Shown here: positions 34,345 through 42,838 of the stretch, piece after piece
How positions within the stretch are numbered: the first letter of the stretch is position 1
How the letters are laid out: every line of letters begins with the position of its first letter
Source: Promicromonospora sp049532985
GTDB lineage: Bacteria; Actinomycetota; Actinomycetes; Actinomycetales; Cellulomonadaceae
Direction: 5' to 3'
Length of the DNA: 64,000 bases
Assembly: GCF_049532985.1 (NCBI RefSeq)
Contig: NZ_CP186693.1
Location: forward strand, 1,488,001 to 1,552,000
The notes under the pieces: generated by a model
What the model was told of the DNA's origin: nothing
The model's input: the letters and a program-made list of their open reading frames with translations, nothing else
Database searches by the model: none
Translations under genes and position numbers: made by a program

Positions 34345-35514
34345 GTGCTGGAACCGAACACGCGCCTGCGCGCTGCGCGGCAGGCCAAGAACTCACCATC
34401 AGGCTCGGGTCGCCCAATGAGTCGCGCCGAGCTCGCCGAGCTCGCCAACCAGGCGATCCCCCACGAGCAGGCACCTGCGAACCTCGATACCCGCGCGATC
34501 GGCCGGTACGAGCGCGGCGAGACCCGGTGGCCGCAAGAGCCGTACCGCCATGCGCTCCGTGCCGTGCTGGGCGCGGCGACCGACGCGGACCTGGGGTTCT
34601 TTCCCACGCCACGCGGCCGAACGGTCCCTGGGCAACCGGATGACCTGATCGGCTGGATCGAGCGGGCGTCCGCGCTCAGCGCGGGCGACGTGCTGGCGCT
34701 GGCGCGCCGGACCGACCAGATCCGCCTGCAGGAGACCACCCAGTCCAGTGCCCGCACGAGCCAGCTCCTGGACCGGCACCTGGCAACGCTCGCGTCCCTA
34801 CGATCCTTCAGCGTTCAGCCCCAGGTGCGCGCGGGGATCGCGAGCGTGCACAGCGACGCCGCGTCCTTGGCCGGCTGGGTGCGCCTGGACGCCGGCGACC
34901 TGGAGGGCGCGTGGCGGCTGCACGAGGTCGCCAAGGACGCCGGCCGCGAGAGCATCGTTCCTGCCGATCTCGTCCACGCCATCGCACAGCAGGCCTACGT
35001 CCTGGTCGACGCCGGACAGATCCAGGGCGCGCAGCGACTTGCTGGGCACGCGATCGAGATTGGGGCCCGGTCGGTGTCCCCGATGGTGAGGGCATGGCTC
35101 CATGCCGTACTTGGGGAGATCGGTGCCATCGCGGGGAACCAGACCACCAGCCTGAACCAGTTCGACCAGGCGGCGAGGCTACTTCCGGCAGACGGGTACG
35201 ACCCGGACGCGCCGTACCTCGTGCTCGACGAGCCGGGCTTGGCCCGGTGGCGCGGTGCCGCCCTGGCGCGGCTCGGCGACGAGGACGCCATCGCCAACCT
35301 GCAGTACGCACTCGAACGCCTCGGGGACGGGCACCTGCGAGCGGCCGCGCAGGCGAACGTCGACCTGTCCCACTCGCTGCTGGCAGCCGGCCACCCCGAC
35401 CAGGCTGTCACCGTCCTGCGCGTCGGTCGCGACCTGGCCACCCGTGCCGGCTCGGTGCGGCAGCTTCGCCGGGTGGCTGCCTTGGAGCTACGCCTCGGCG
35501 TGCCCAGCCCATAG
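34345..35514 (+). CDS. XRE-family regulator with TPR-like repeats
   Basis: A 389-residue protein. GTG at 34345 follows GGGGGCGTA. An N-terminal helix-turn-helix (SRAELAELANQA, RAIGRYERGETRWP) is followed by helical repeats (AGWVRLDAGDLEGAWRLHEVA, QQAYVLVDAGQIQGAQRL). This SARP-like or Rgg-like layout is frequent in actinobacterial RiPP loci. It is divergent from the lanthipeptide operon, so it may regulate it. Its 3' end overlaps the NUDIX gene on the other strand by 27 bases. Confidence 0.8.
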   Translation: MLEPNTRLRAARQAKNSPSGSGRPMSRAELAELANQAIPHEQAPANLDTRAIGRYERGETRWPQEPYRHALRAVLGAATDADLGFFPTPRGRTVPGQPDDLIGWIERASALSAGDVLALARRTDQIRLQETTQSSARTSQLLDRHLATLASLRSFSVQPQVRAGIASVHSDAASLAGWVRLDAGDLEGAWRLHEVAKDAGRESIVPADLVHAIAQQAYVLVDAGQIQGAQRLAGHAIEIGARSVSPMVRAWLHAVLGEIGAIAGNQTTSLNQFDQAARLLPADGYDPDAPYLVLDEPGLARWRGAALARLGDEDAIANLQYALERLGDGHLRAAAQANVDLSHSLLAAGHPDQAVTVLRVGRDLATRAGSVRQLRRVAALELRLGVPSP

Positions 35515-36021
35515 GGTCAGAAGCCCGATGATCGTCGCCGCGCCCAGAACTTGCCCGGTACCGACAAACTCGCGTGCCCGATCCAGCGGCACCCACTCGA
35601 CCACCGCCGCCTCCTCCAGGTCCGTCGGGTCACCGACGCGGTCCGCGCCCCTGAATAGGAACACCTCGTGCGGGGTGTCGACCATTCCGGGCATCGGCTG
35701 GAACGCCGCCAGCGTCAGGCCGGGGCCAGTCGGGCGCCAGCCGGTCTCCTCCAGGGCCTCCCGGGCAGCGGCCTCTTCCGGCTGCTCGTTGGGTCCGACG
35801 ATCCCGCCGGGTGCCTCCCAACCGACCTGATCGGTGGCGAACCGGTGCCGACGCATCAGGAGCACCCGGTCCGCGTTGTCCAGCACGATTGCCACCGATA
35901 CGGTCTGCAACCGAACCACGTGGTGCCAGAACCTGCGACCATTCGGCGGCTCGATCTCCATCTGAACGAGCCGCACCCACGGGTTGTCGTACAACGTTCG
36001 TTCGCTGTAGACGCTCGTCAT
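35488..36021 (-). CDS. NUDIX hydrolase
   Basis: A 177-residue protein. The NUDIX box reads GGIVGPNEQPEEAAAREALEE, matching GX5EX7REUXEE (GIVGPNEQ...REALEE). Substrate unpredictable: ADP-ribose- and nucleotide-sugar-like targets are common. ATG at 36021 is used; a GTG at 36045 is in frame. Converges on the XRE/TPR gene. Confidence 0.88.
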   Translation of the reverse strand: MTSVYSERTLYDNPWVRLVQMEIEPPNGRRFWHHVVRLQTVSVAIVLDNADRVLLMRRHRFATDQVGWEAPGGIVGPNEQPEEAAAREALEETGWRPTGPGLTLAAFQPMPGMVDTPHEVFLFRGADRVGDPTDLEEAAVVEWVPLDRAREFVGTGQVLGAATIIGLLTLWAGHAEA

Positions 36022-36209
36022 CGGTACGCCGGGATCTCCTGTCACGAGCCTACTGTTGCACTTGGATCGAACCAGGCAGCAGGACGCGCTTGCGACGACG
36101 ACTCACACGAGGCGTGTGGCTAGCGATGACCGTGTGGTCTCGAGTGTGCAACTTCGCGGGTGAACCAGCTCGGACGGCTGACGGGCCATGGTGAAGGACG
36201 GGGCAGGGC

Positions 36210-36950
36210 ATGAACAATGCGTTGAGCCAGGCGATGGAGCAGCGGGGTATGAGGGCTGGAGACCTGGCTGCTGTTGTCGGCGTCGATCACAAGACGGTCC
36301 AGCGGTGGCTTCACGAGGGTCGTGTACCGCACCGCCGCACCGCCCTCGACGTCGAACGAGCACTTGGTGTCCCTGTAGGGGATATCTGGCCTGCTGCGGC
36401 CGAGAAGGCCAGTCGTGTGCCCGACGAAGTTGTCGCCCTGTACCCGCACCGAGCCGCAGTACCGAAGTCGCTCTGGTCGGACCTTCTGCGATCGGCGCAG
36501 ACCCAAATCGGCTTGCTTGCGTACTCGAGCCAGTTCCTCCCAGAGGACAACCCAGGAGCAGTCGCGCTGCTGAAGCGAAAGGCCCAGGCCGGCGTTCGCG
36601 TGCGGATCGTGCTCGGCGACCCTGACAGTCCTGAAGCCGCCCTACGCGGCGAAGAGGAAGGGCTGGGCGATGCCCTGGCCGCACGGATCCGCATGGCGAT
36701 GGCGTACTACCGTCCCCTGCTGGGCTCTCCAGGTGTCGAGTTCCGCCAGCACCGCACGACCTTGTACAACTCGATCTTCCGGTTCGACGACGAGATGCTC
36801 GTCAACCAACACGTTTACGGCACCTACGGCTACCTCGCGCCGACAGCCCACCTGCGACGCGATCCAGGCCACGACATGTTCGACATGTACGCGGCCAGCT
36901 TCGAACGCGTCTGGGAAACGTCGCGTCCCCTCGGCCACGGTGTGTCCTGA
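36210..36950 (+). CDS. XRE regulator with DUF5919 (PLD-like) domain, first paralogue
   Basis: A 246-residue protein. The HTH is at residues ~10-55 (AGDLAAVVGVDHKTVQRWLH) and the effector part at ~95-240 has VRVRIVLGDPDSPEAALRGE, FRQHRTTLYNSIFRFDDEML and GYLAPTAHLRRD. The HRTTLYNS...DD segment looks like a modified HKD (PLD-type) motif with no Lys after the His. About 60% similar by eye to the second paralogue. It probably senses a nucleotide-like ligand, given NUDIX neighbours; this is inference. Confidence 0.75.
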   Translation: MNNALSQAMEQRGMRAGDLAAVVGVDHKTVQRWLHEGRVPHRRTALDVERALGVPVGDIWPAAAEKASRVPDEVVALYPHRAAVPKSLWSDLLRSAQTQIGLLAYSSQFLPEDNPGAVALLKRKAQAGVRVRIVLGDPDSPEAALRGEEEGLGDALAARIRMAMAYYRPLLGSPGVEFRQHRTTLYNSIFRFDDEMLVNQHVYGTYGYLAPTAHLRRDPGHDMFDMYAASFERVWETSRPLGHGVS

Positions 36951-36954
36951 AGTT

Positions 36955-36973
36955 CGGACACTTCTAGTGTCCG
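36955..36973. promoter_or_regulatory. Inverted repeat before the second XRE-DUF5919 gene
   Basis: CGGACAC-TTCTA-GTGTCCG: 7-base arms, 5-base spacer, in the gap between the two paralogues, with another GTGTCC just upstream at 36942. A GTG inside the right arm (36967) is an alternative start of the next gene, so the site may act in autoregulation. Confidence 0.45.
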
Positions 36974-36987
36974 GTACCGTCCAGTCA

Positions 36988-37758
36988 GTGCCCAAGCTGA
37001 CGAACCGCGTCAACGACTACCTGGTGAAACTGTTGGCGGCTCGACACCTGACCGCCGCCGACCTCGCACAGCATGTTGATGTCGACCCCAAAACCGTCGA
37101 CCGCTGGTTACGCGAGGGCCGACGGCCGCACCCTCGAACGGCAGCCCAGGTCGCCGCAGCCCTTGGTGTCACCGCAGACGAGATCTGGCCTCCCACAAGT
37201 GACAGCACCACCATCCACCCCGAGGTCGTCGCGTTGTACCCCCACCGCGGGGCCTCACCAACTGACCTCTGGCTCCGCCTCCTGAACGGAGCGACCTCCG
37301 AGATCGCGCTCCTGGGACACGCCATGCTGTTCATTCCAGAGCAAAACCCGTCATCAATCGAGATCATGCGCCGCAAGGCACAGGATGGCGTCCGCGTCCG
37401 AATCCTTCTCGGAGACCCCAACAGCCCGGAGGCAGCGCTGAGGGGCGAAGAAGAAGGAGTCCACGAGGCCGTTCCGGCTCGTATTCGAGCGGCGCTCGCG
37501 TACTACGGGCCGCTCCTGGACGAGCAGAACGTCGAGTTCCGCCTCCACCGCACCACCCTGTACAACTCAATCTTCATCTACGACGGAGACATGCTCGTGA
37601 CCCCACACGTCTTCGGGGTCGCCGGCTACCTGGCCCCGATGCTTCACTTGCAGCGGGATCCAGAACGCGACATGTTCGACATGTATCTCGACAGTCTTGA
37701 GCGGGTGTGGACGCTCGGGAGACCCCTGACGAACCCCGCGGAAGGGGAAGGGCCATGA
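36988..37758 (+). CDS. XRE regulator with DUF5919 (PLD-like) domain, second paralogue
   Basis: A 256-residue protein from a GTG without a Shine-Dalgarno, possibly leaderless; GTG 36967 is an alternative. HTH: LTAADLAQHVDVDPKTVDRWL. Effector part: VRVRILLGDPNSPEAALRGE, FRLHRTTLYNSIFIYDGDML and GYLAPMLHLQRD. It overlaps the following NUDIX gene by four bases (ATGA), a fused operon that suggests it controls or works with that hydrolase. Confidence 0.75.
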   Translation: MPKLTNRVNDYLVKLLAARHLTAADLAQHVDVDPKTVDRWLREGRRPHPRTAAQVAAALGVTADEIWPPTSDSTTIHPEVVALYPHRGASPTDLWLRLLNGATSEIALLGHAMLFIPEQNPSSIEIMRRKAQDGVRVRILLGDPNSPEAALRGEEEGVHEAVPARIRAALAYYGPLLDEQNVEFRLHRTTLYNSIFIYDGDMLVTPHVFGVAGYLAPMLHLQRDPERDMFDMYLDSLERVWTLGRPLTNPAEGEGP

Positions 37759-38228
37759 CACGCATCGACTATGTCAACGATCCGAACGCTCCCAAGCCGA
37801 ACGCAATCGTCCCCGCCGTGAGCGTGATCATCCGTGACGACGCCGAACGGCTCCTCCTGATCCACCGCACGGACAACGACCTCTGGTCCATCCCTGGCGG
37901 CGCCATGGAACCAGGCGAGTCAGTACGTCAGGCCGCGGTCCGCGAGACCAACGAGGAAACGGGCTATGACGTCGAGATCACGGGACAGGTCGGCATCTAC
38001 ACCGACCCGAACCACATCGTGGCCTACTCCGATGGAGAGGTCCGTTCGCAGTTCTCGATCTGCCTGACCGGAGTCGTCACAGGCGGCCAGGCGCGCACAT
38101 CGTCAGAGTCGTCCGAAGTGGTCTGGCAGCCACTCGACCAACTGGAAGCCTTGAACATCCACCAGGCGATCATGCTCAGAATTACCCATGCGCTCGACAC
38201 CTCCCGAACACAGCCCTGGCTGAGTTGA
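37755..38228 (+). CDS. NUDIX hydrolase, coupled to XRE-DUF5919
   Basis: A 157-residue protein. NUDIX box: GGAMEPGESVRQAAVRETNEE (G..E..E...A..RE..EE). GAAGGGGAAGGGCC precedes the ATG, which overlaps the upstream stop. LLLIHRTDNDLWSIPGG is typical of ADP-ribose or nucleotide-sugar pyrophosphatases. Confidence 0.88.
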   Translation: MTRIDYVNDPNAPKPNAIVPAVSVIIRDDAERLLLIHRTDNDLWSIPGGAMEPGESVRQAAVRETNEETGYDVEITGQVGIYTDPNHIVAYSDGEVRSQFSICLTGVVTGGQARTSSESSEVVWQPLDQLEALNIHQAIMLRITHALDTSRTQPWLS

Positions 38229-38921
38229 TACGACCCACGGGGCCGGCACAACTCCCGCAACCCCGGGACATTCAAAGTGTCCGCAAAATGGGACGCAAAA
38301 TGCGGTGATGGCGTCCGTCATCCCACTGGTCTCCTAGGACCGCGCGAGAGAACCTCGCGCCTTCAGGGCCCAGGGGAGATGGCATGCGACGCGTCGGCCA
38401 CCGCTTTCTCAGCTACCACGCGCCCGCCTGGGCCCCGGGGCAGTTTCGTTGCTGCCGCGCCTCTGGCGGCGTTCTCCAGGCCAACGCATGTGCTCTCGCC
38501 ATCGAGGGCATTGCGAGGCTGACCGAGGCACCGCGGCAGTGCGGCTGCGATCGAGACGCCCGTCCGCAAGCAGACCTTTGCGCTCGCCAAGGCCGTCGTC
38601 AACTACGAGGCCGAGCAGCCTGGATTCGAGGTTCGGTCACGCGCTCCGCTGCCCAGGCCGTAGCGATGCTGGGCCCAGTCCGGCACTGGTCACGTTGTGC
38701 CGTACCGCAGGCTTCCGACACCGGGTAGTCGGCCTCGTGCGGCGGCGCAGGCGAACCAACTTCTACCTGGGCGGCCGCAGCAGGCCTGGATGAACGCCGT
38801 TGGCATGGCATCTGTCGCGCGACAGCCGGCACGCCTGCGCAATGTCGATCACAGCGGCCGTGGATTCCTTGTCAGCGCCACGTGGGCGCGTGCGTAGGTA
38901 CTTCTTACCCCTGGACGTGAC
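38229..38921. other. Decayed or non-coding stretch
   Basis: 693 bases. At its left end is GGACA-N7-TGTCC (38266-38282). From 38550 a plus-strand frame reads ETPVRKQTFALAKAVVNYEAEQP then stops at ~38660; it is protein-like but has no start, so it is probably a remnant of a lost gene. The right end should hold the promoter of the nine-gene operon. Confidence 0.4.
38266..38282. promoter_or_regulatory. GGACA/TGTCC inverted repeat
   Basis: GGACA-N7-TGTCC, resembling the CGGACAC/GTGTCCG site at 36955-36973. It lies ~40 bases past the NUDIX stop, so two similar sites bracket the second XRE-DUF5919/NUDIX pair. Confidence 0.35.
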
Positions 38922-39755
38922 ATGACGACGACGTATGACATCAGCCGGCAGCGCGGGGCTCGCCTGGTGGCGCTAGACATCGACGGGACCCTCGCCATCC
39001 CAGGCACGACCACCATCTCGAAGGCCGTCCGCGAAGCGGTCACGAACGCGCTGGAGGCCGAACACCACATCGTGCTGTCCTCAGGACGTTCCCTCGTCGG
39101 GGTGCTGCCCGTTGCGCGCGAGCTTGGGCTCGCCGAGGGCTGGGCTGTCGCGTCGAACGGGGCAGTCACGGTGCGTCTGGACCCTGCGGCCCGCGGGGGC
39201 TACCGCCTACACGACGTCCGAGCCTTCGACCCGGCCCCGGTAGTCCGACACGCACGCAGCACTTTCCCGGGTGTGCGCGTCGCCGCCGAGGTGATCGGTA
39301 AGGGCTACCGCGTGACCCATCTGTTCGCAGCCCATGAGCTGTCGGGTGAGCAGATGGTCGTCGATCTCGCGACGGCCATCGGCCGGAACACCACTCGCCT
39401 GGTCCTGCGTGTCCCAGGGATCGCTCATCTGACCGGTGAGCTGAGCGCGACCGGCGTGACTGTGATCCGCGACGGCAACGACTGGCTCGACATCACCGCA
39501 CCCCGACTGTCCAAGGACACTGCCCTGGAGACCGTGCGTGACGAGCTCGCTGTGGATCGCCGCAGCACGGTCGCGGTGGGGGATGGTCTCAACGACGTGG
39601 AGATGTTGCGCTGGGCTCAGCGTGGTGTCGCGATGGGCCACGCTCCCGAGGTGGTGCAGGACGCGGCCGACGAGGTCACCGGAACGCTCCACGAGGATGG
39701 TGCTGCCACGGTGCTCAACTCCCTGCTTCTCGAGCCGATCGCGGCGGGGCGGTGA
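38922..39755 (+). CDS. HAD-superfamily phosphatase (Cof type)
   Basis: A 277-residue protein with Cof-type HAD motifs: VALDIDGTLA (motif I), LSSGRS (motif II), Lys in LSKDTAL (motif III), VGDGLNDVEML (motif IV). Such enzymes hydrolyse phosphorylated sugars or nucleotides. Its stop is 7 bases before the first P450, so it belongs to the operon that follows, either by function or position. No Shine-Dalgarno of note. Confidence 0.85.
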   Translation: MTTTYDISRQRGARLVALDIDGTLAIPGTTTISKAVREAVTNALEAEHHIVLSSGRSLVGVLPVARELGLAEGWAVASNGAVTVRLDPAARGGYRLHDVRAFDPAPVVRHARSTFPGVRVAAEVIGKGYRVTHLFAAHELSGEQMVVDLATAIGRNTTRLVLRVPGIAHLTGELSATGVTVIRDGNDWLDITAPRLSKDTALETVRDELAVDRRSTVAVGDGLNDVEMLRWAQRGVAMGHAPEVVQDAADEVTGTLHEDGAATVLNSLLLEPIAAGR

Positions 39756-39762
39756 GTAGACG

Positions 39763-41040
39763 GTGGAGACCTTCCCCCACACAGAGCAGCCACTGCTCGA
39801 GCTGTCCCAGGTGACTGCGCTGACCGATCTGAGCGCGACCACTGCAGGTGCCGATCCGTCGCGGGTGTACGAGGACCTGCGCAAGCGGTGGGGCAATGTC
39901 GCGCCGGTGCAGATGGAGCCCGGGGTGCCGGCCTGGCTGGTTCTCGGGTACCGGGAGTTTCTCGCCGTGGCGCGTCCGGATGGAACGCTCTTCTCTCGTG
40001 ACACTCGGCACTGGCGGCTGCACCGCGAAGGCCAACTCCCTGAGAAGGCGGCGATCTGGGCCTACACACCGCCGATCGCGGCCAAGCCATGGAGCTCGTT
40101 CCACCACGACGGCGACACACGTGCCCGGCTGCGCCGCCCCCTGGATGACGCCCTGGAGGCACTGCCCGACAAGGCCGTCAAGGACCGCACCGAGCAGGTG
40201 TGCGGGCTGCTCCTGGACCGGCTGGATGGCGAGGAGGGGACCGTAGATCTGGTCCGGGAGTACGCGGCCGTGGTGGGATTTGGCGCGATGGCTGCCCTGT
40301 TCGGGTTCGACCCAGACACGGCCGAGCAGATGCGCCAGGACTCGGCCGTGATCATGCAGGAGTACGGCCCCCAAACGGCCGAGGCGCGCACACGGATGGG
40401 CCAGGCGCTGATGGGCCACGTCGCCTCCCGGCAGGCCGAGGCTGCCGTCGACCTGACCAGCGAGTTCGTCCGCCACCCGAGCTTCCTCAATGGCCGCGAG
40501 ATCGCCGACTCGATGACCGTCCCGCTGATCGCGGCCGCGGAGTTCCTGACGGCGTGGATCGCGCTGACCCTGCGCCTCGTGCTGGCTGACCAGCGGTTCT
40601 CCGCTCGGTGGCGGGGCGGACGCCTCGACCTGGACCAGGCGCTGGACGAGGTGTTGTGGCGGGACACCCCGGTCCCGAACAGCTGCTTGCCGAGGTTTGC
40701 GACCCAGGACACGGTGCTCGGTGGCATGCAGATCCGTAAGGGCGACGCCCTGGTCCTGGCAATGGCCGGTGCGAACCACGATCCGCAGTTCTTCGCCGGC
40801 GACCTGGAGGTCGGCAACAGGTCGCACCTGGCGTGGGGGACAGGGCCGCATGCCTGCCCTGCTCGGTCCCAGGCTCGGCTGATCACCCGCACTGCCGTCG
40901 AACGTATCCGCCAGGAGCTCACCCTGAGCCTGGCCGTCCCGGTCGAGCAGATCCAGTGGGCCCACACCCCGTGGGTCCGCCGCCCCCAGGCGCTGCCCGT
41001 GCACTACCGCCGTGAGGCCACCCGCGGCCACGAACTGTGA
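39763..41040 (+). CDS. Cytochrome P450, atypical
   Basis: A 425-residue P450. The heme segment WGTGPHACPAR carries the Cys at residue 365. However, the K-helix reads LDEVLWRDTP, so Arg is one position later than in the normal ExxR, and the I-helix reads AAAEFLTAWIA without the usual acid-Thr pair. Changes like these are seen in P450s that do unusual chemistry or that have lost activity. GTG start just after the HAD gene. Redox partners are not encoded nearby. Confidence 0.85.
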   Translation: METFPHTEQPLLELSQVTALTDLSATTAGADPSRVYEDLRKRWGNVAPVQMEPGVPAWLVLGYREFLAVARPDGTLFSRDTRHWRLHREGQLPEKAAIWAYTPPIAAKPWSSFHHDGDTRARLRRPLDDALEALPDKAVKDRTEQVCGLLLDRLDGEEGTVDLVREYAAVVGFGAMAALFGFDPDTAEQMRQDSAVIMQEYGPQTAEARTRMGQALMGHVASRQAEAAVDLTSEFVRHPSFLNGREIADSMTVPLIAAAEFLTAWIALTLRLVLADQRFSARWRGGRLDLDQALDEVLWRDTPVPNSCLPRFATQDTVLGGMQIRKGDALVLAMAGANHDPQFFAGDLEVGNRSHLAWGTGPHACPARSQARLITRTAVERIRQELTLSLAVPVEQIQWAHTPWVRRPQALPVHYRREATRGHEL

Positions 41041-41081
41041 CCCGTCCCTGTCCCGTACCACCCACCCCGGAGGTGCACTTG

Positions 41082-42449
41082 ATGGAGCCCCAGCTCGACA
41101 TCGACGAGGCCCTGTACCAGTTCCGCCAGGATAACGACACCCAGAAGGACATCGCTGCCCTGCGTGCGATCGGCCCCGCCCCGTGGGTTGCGCTGCCCGG
41201 CGGTATCCGAGCGCGCGCCGTCGTCCACCCGGAGCTTCTGCGGATCGTGGCCCGCCACACGCAGGTCTCCAAGGACGCGGGCGCGCACTGGCCGACCTAC
41301 AAGAACCGCGAGCTGCCCAAGGACTGGCCCCTGATGCCGTGGGTCGCCGGGAAGCACGCCTTCTCCGCCGAGAACAGCCCGGCCAGCGACAACCACCGGC
41401 GCCTGCGTGAGCCGCTGGACCAGGCACTGCACCGTCGCCAGGTCGAAGCCATGCGGCCACGCATCGAGCAGATCGTCACCGCCGCCCTGGGCCGGGCGGC
41501 CGAGGCCGGCACCGACCCGGTCACCGGGCAGCCACGGGTCGTGGACCTGCGCGCGCTGGTCACGCTCGCCGTGCCGATCCAGGTCATCTCCGATCTGCTC
41601 GGTATCCCCGAGCACCTCGGACCCGCGTTCCAGCAGTGCGCGGACAACCTCTTCGACAGCAGCATCAGCAGGAACGACATGCTTGCCAACCAGGCCGTGC
41701 TGCAGCAGACCCTTGAAGAGCTCATCGCCTACCGAGCCAAGCACCCGGGCGAGGACCTGACCAGCACCCTGCTGAGCAAGCAGTACCGCCGCACGCTGAG
41801 CCTGGAGGAGCGGATGGCCACAGTCCGGCTGATCATCGTGGCCGCGATCGAGACCGTCGGGAACCTGATGGGCTCAGCGATCCTCAACCTGCTCACCCAC
41901 CCCGAAGCCCTGACTGCTGTGCGGTCCGGACAGGCGGCGTGGGACGACGTGATCGACGAGACCCTGCGACACGACGGTCCAGCCGGCGCCGTGCCGCTCC
42001 GGTTCGCCACCCGGGACATCGCCGCCACCGTCGACACCGACAACGGCCCCATCACCGTCGAGTTTCAGCAGGGCGTGCCGATCCTCCCCGTCTGGGCCGC
42101 CGCTGGCCGCCACCCCGACAACACCACCCCTGACCCAGACGCCTTCGACGTCCTGCGGACGAAGAAGAAGCACCTGGCATTCGGGCACGGCCCTCACTAC
42201 TGCGCCGGCGCAGACCTTGCCGTCGCCCAGACCGCCATCCTCCTGCCAGCGCTGTTCGACCGGTTCCCCGGCATGACGCTCGCCGTCGACCGCAACACGA
42301 TCGGCCGGACCAGGGGCTTCATCGGCGACGGCCCGCACACCGTGCCCGTCCTGCTCGGACCGGTGAACCCTGGCCAGATCACCCACGGCGGTTCCGCGCG
42401 ACGCAAGCCCGGTCGCGCTTCTGGCTCCTTGACAGGCGCGCCGTCGTGA
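41082..42449 (+). CDS. Cytochrome P450, canonical
   Basis: A 455-residue P450. CGGAGG precedes ATG 41082. K-helix ETLR matches ExxR, I-helix IVAAIETVGN has the acid-Thr pair, and heme loop FGHGPHYCAGADLA has Cys374. All standard motifs present. As part of the operon it may oxidise a peptide or small molecule. Its TGA overlaps the next GTG (GTGA). Confidence 0.92.
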   Translation: MEPQLDIDEALYQFRQDNDTQKDIAALRAIGPAPWVALPGGIRARAVVHPELLRIVARHTQVSKDAGAHWPTYKNRELPKDWPLMPWVAGKHAFSAENSPASDNHRRLREPLDQALHRRQVEAMRPRIEQIVTAALGRAAEAGTDPVTGQPRVVDLRALVTLAVPIQVISDLLGIPEHLGPAFQQCADNLFDSSISRNDMLANQAVLQQTLEELIAYRAKHPGEDLTSTLLSKQYRRTLSLEERMATVRLIIVAAIETVGNLMGSAILNLLTHPEALTAVRSGQAAWDDVIDETLRHDGPAGAVPLRFATRDIAATVDTDNGPITVEFQQGVPILPVWAAAGRHPDNTTPDPDAFDVLRTKKKHLAFGHGPHYCAGADLAVAQTAILLPALFDRFPGMTLAVDRNTIGRTRGFIGDGPHTVPVLLGPVNPGQITHGGSARRKPGRASGSLTGAPS

Positions 42450-42838
42450 TGACTTCCGCGACGAGGCTGGGCGAGCTCGGCGCGCAGATCCGCGCCGTGC
42501 TCGCCCACCTGCCGGCGGACGCGGACGTCACGGTCCGTGTCCGCTACGGCGCCGGTCCTGACCTGGCGGCGGCCTCAGTGTGGGTGGCCTCGGGTGGGGA
42601 CCTCGTCCGGATGGGCGACCTGCCGGCAGCGGTGGGACTGCGCATGGGCCTGGTCGAGCAGGCGCTCAGTCAGGTCGGCGTGTCCTACCCGCGAACCGAC
42701 CTCGGCCTACGTGCCAGGTGGCGGCGGATCACGGGGCCGGATGAGGCCATGCCCGGGTACGAGCTGACCGTCGCACCGGGCGCCCCAGCTGGAGCGGCCG
42801 ATGCCGCGCCAGCTGAGTCCCGGTCGCTGCGGGCGTAG
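42446..42838 (+). CDS. Hypothetical protein in the P450/LanC-like operon
   Basis: A 130-residue protein starting at a GTG overlapping the P450 stop. Reads RLGELGAQIRAVLAHLPADADV and has alpha/beta composition, with an Ala/Pro-rich tail. Too small for an enzyme of known class; size would suit a recognition (RRE-like) or partner protein, but no RRE pattern can be claimed. Confidence 0.6.
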   Translation: MMTSATRLGELGAQIRAVLAHLPADADVTVRVRYGAGPDLAAASVWVASGGDLVRMGDLPAAVGLRMGLVEQALSQVGVSYPRTDLGLRARWRRITGPDEAMPGYELTVAPGAPAGAADAAPAESRSLRA

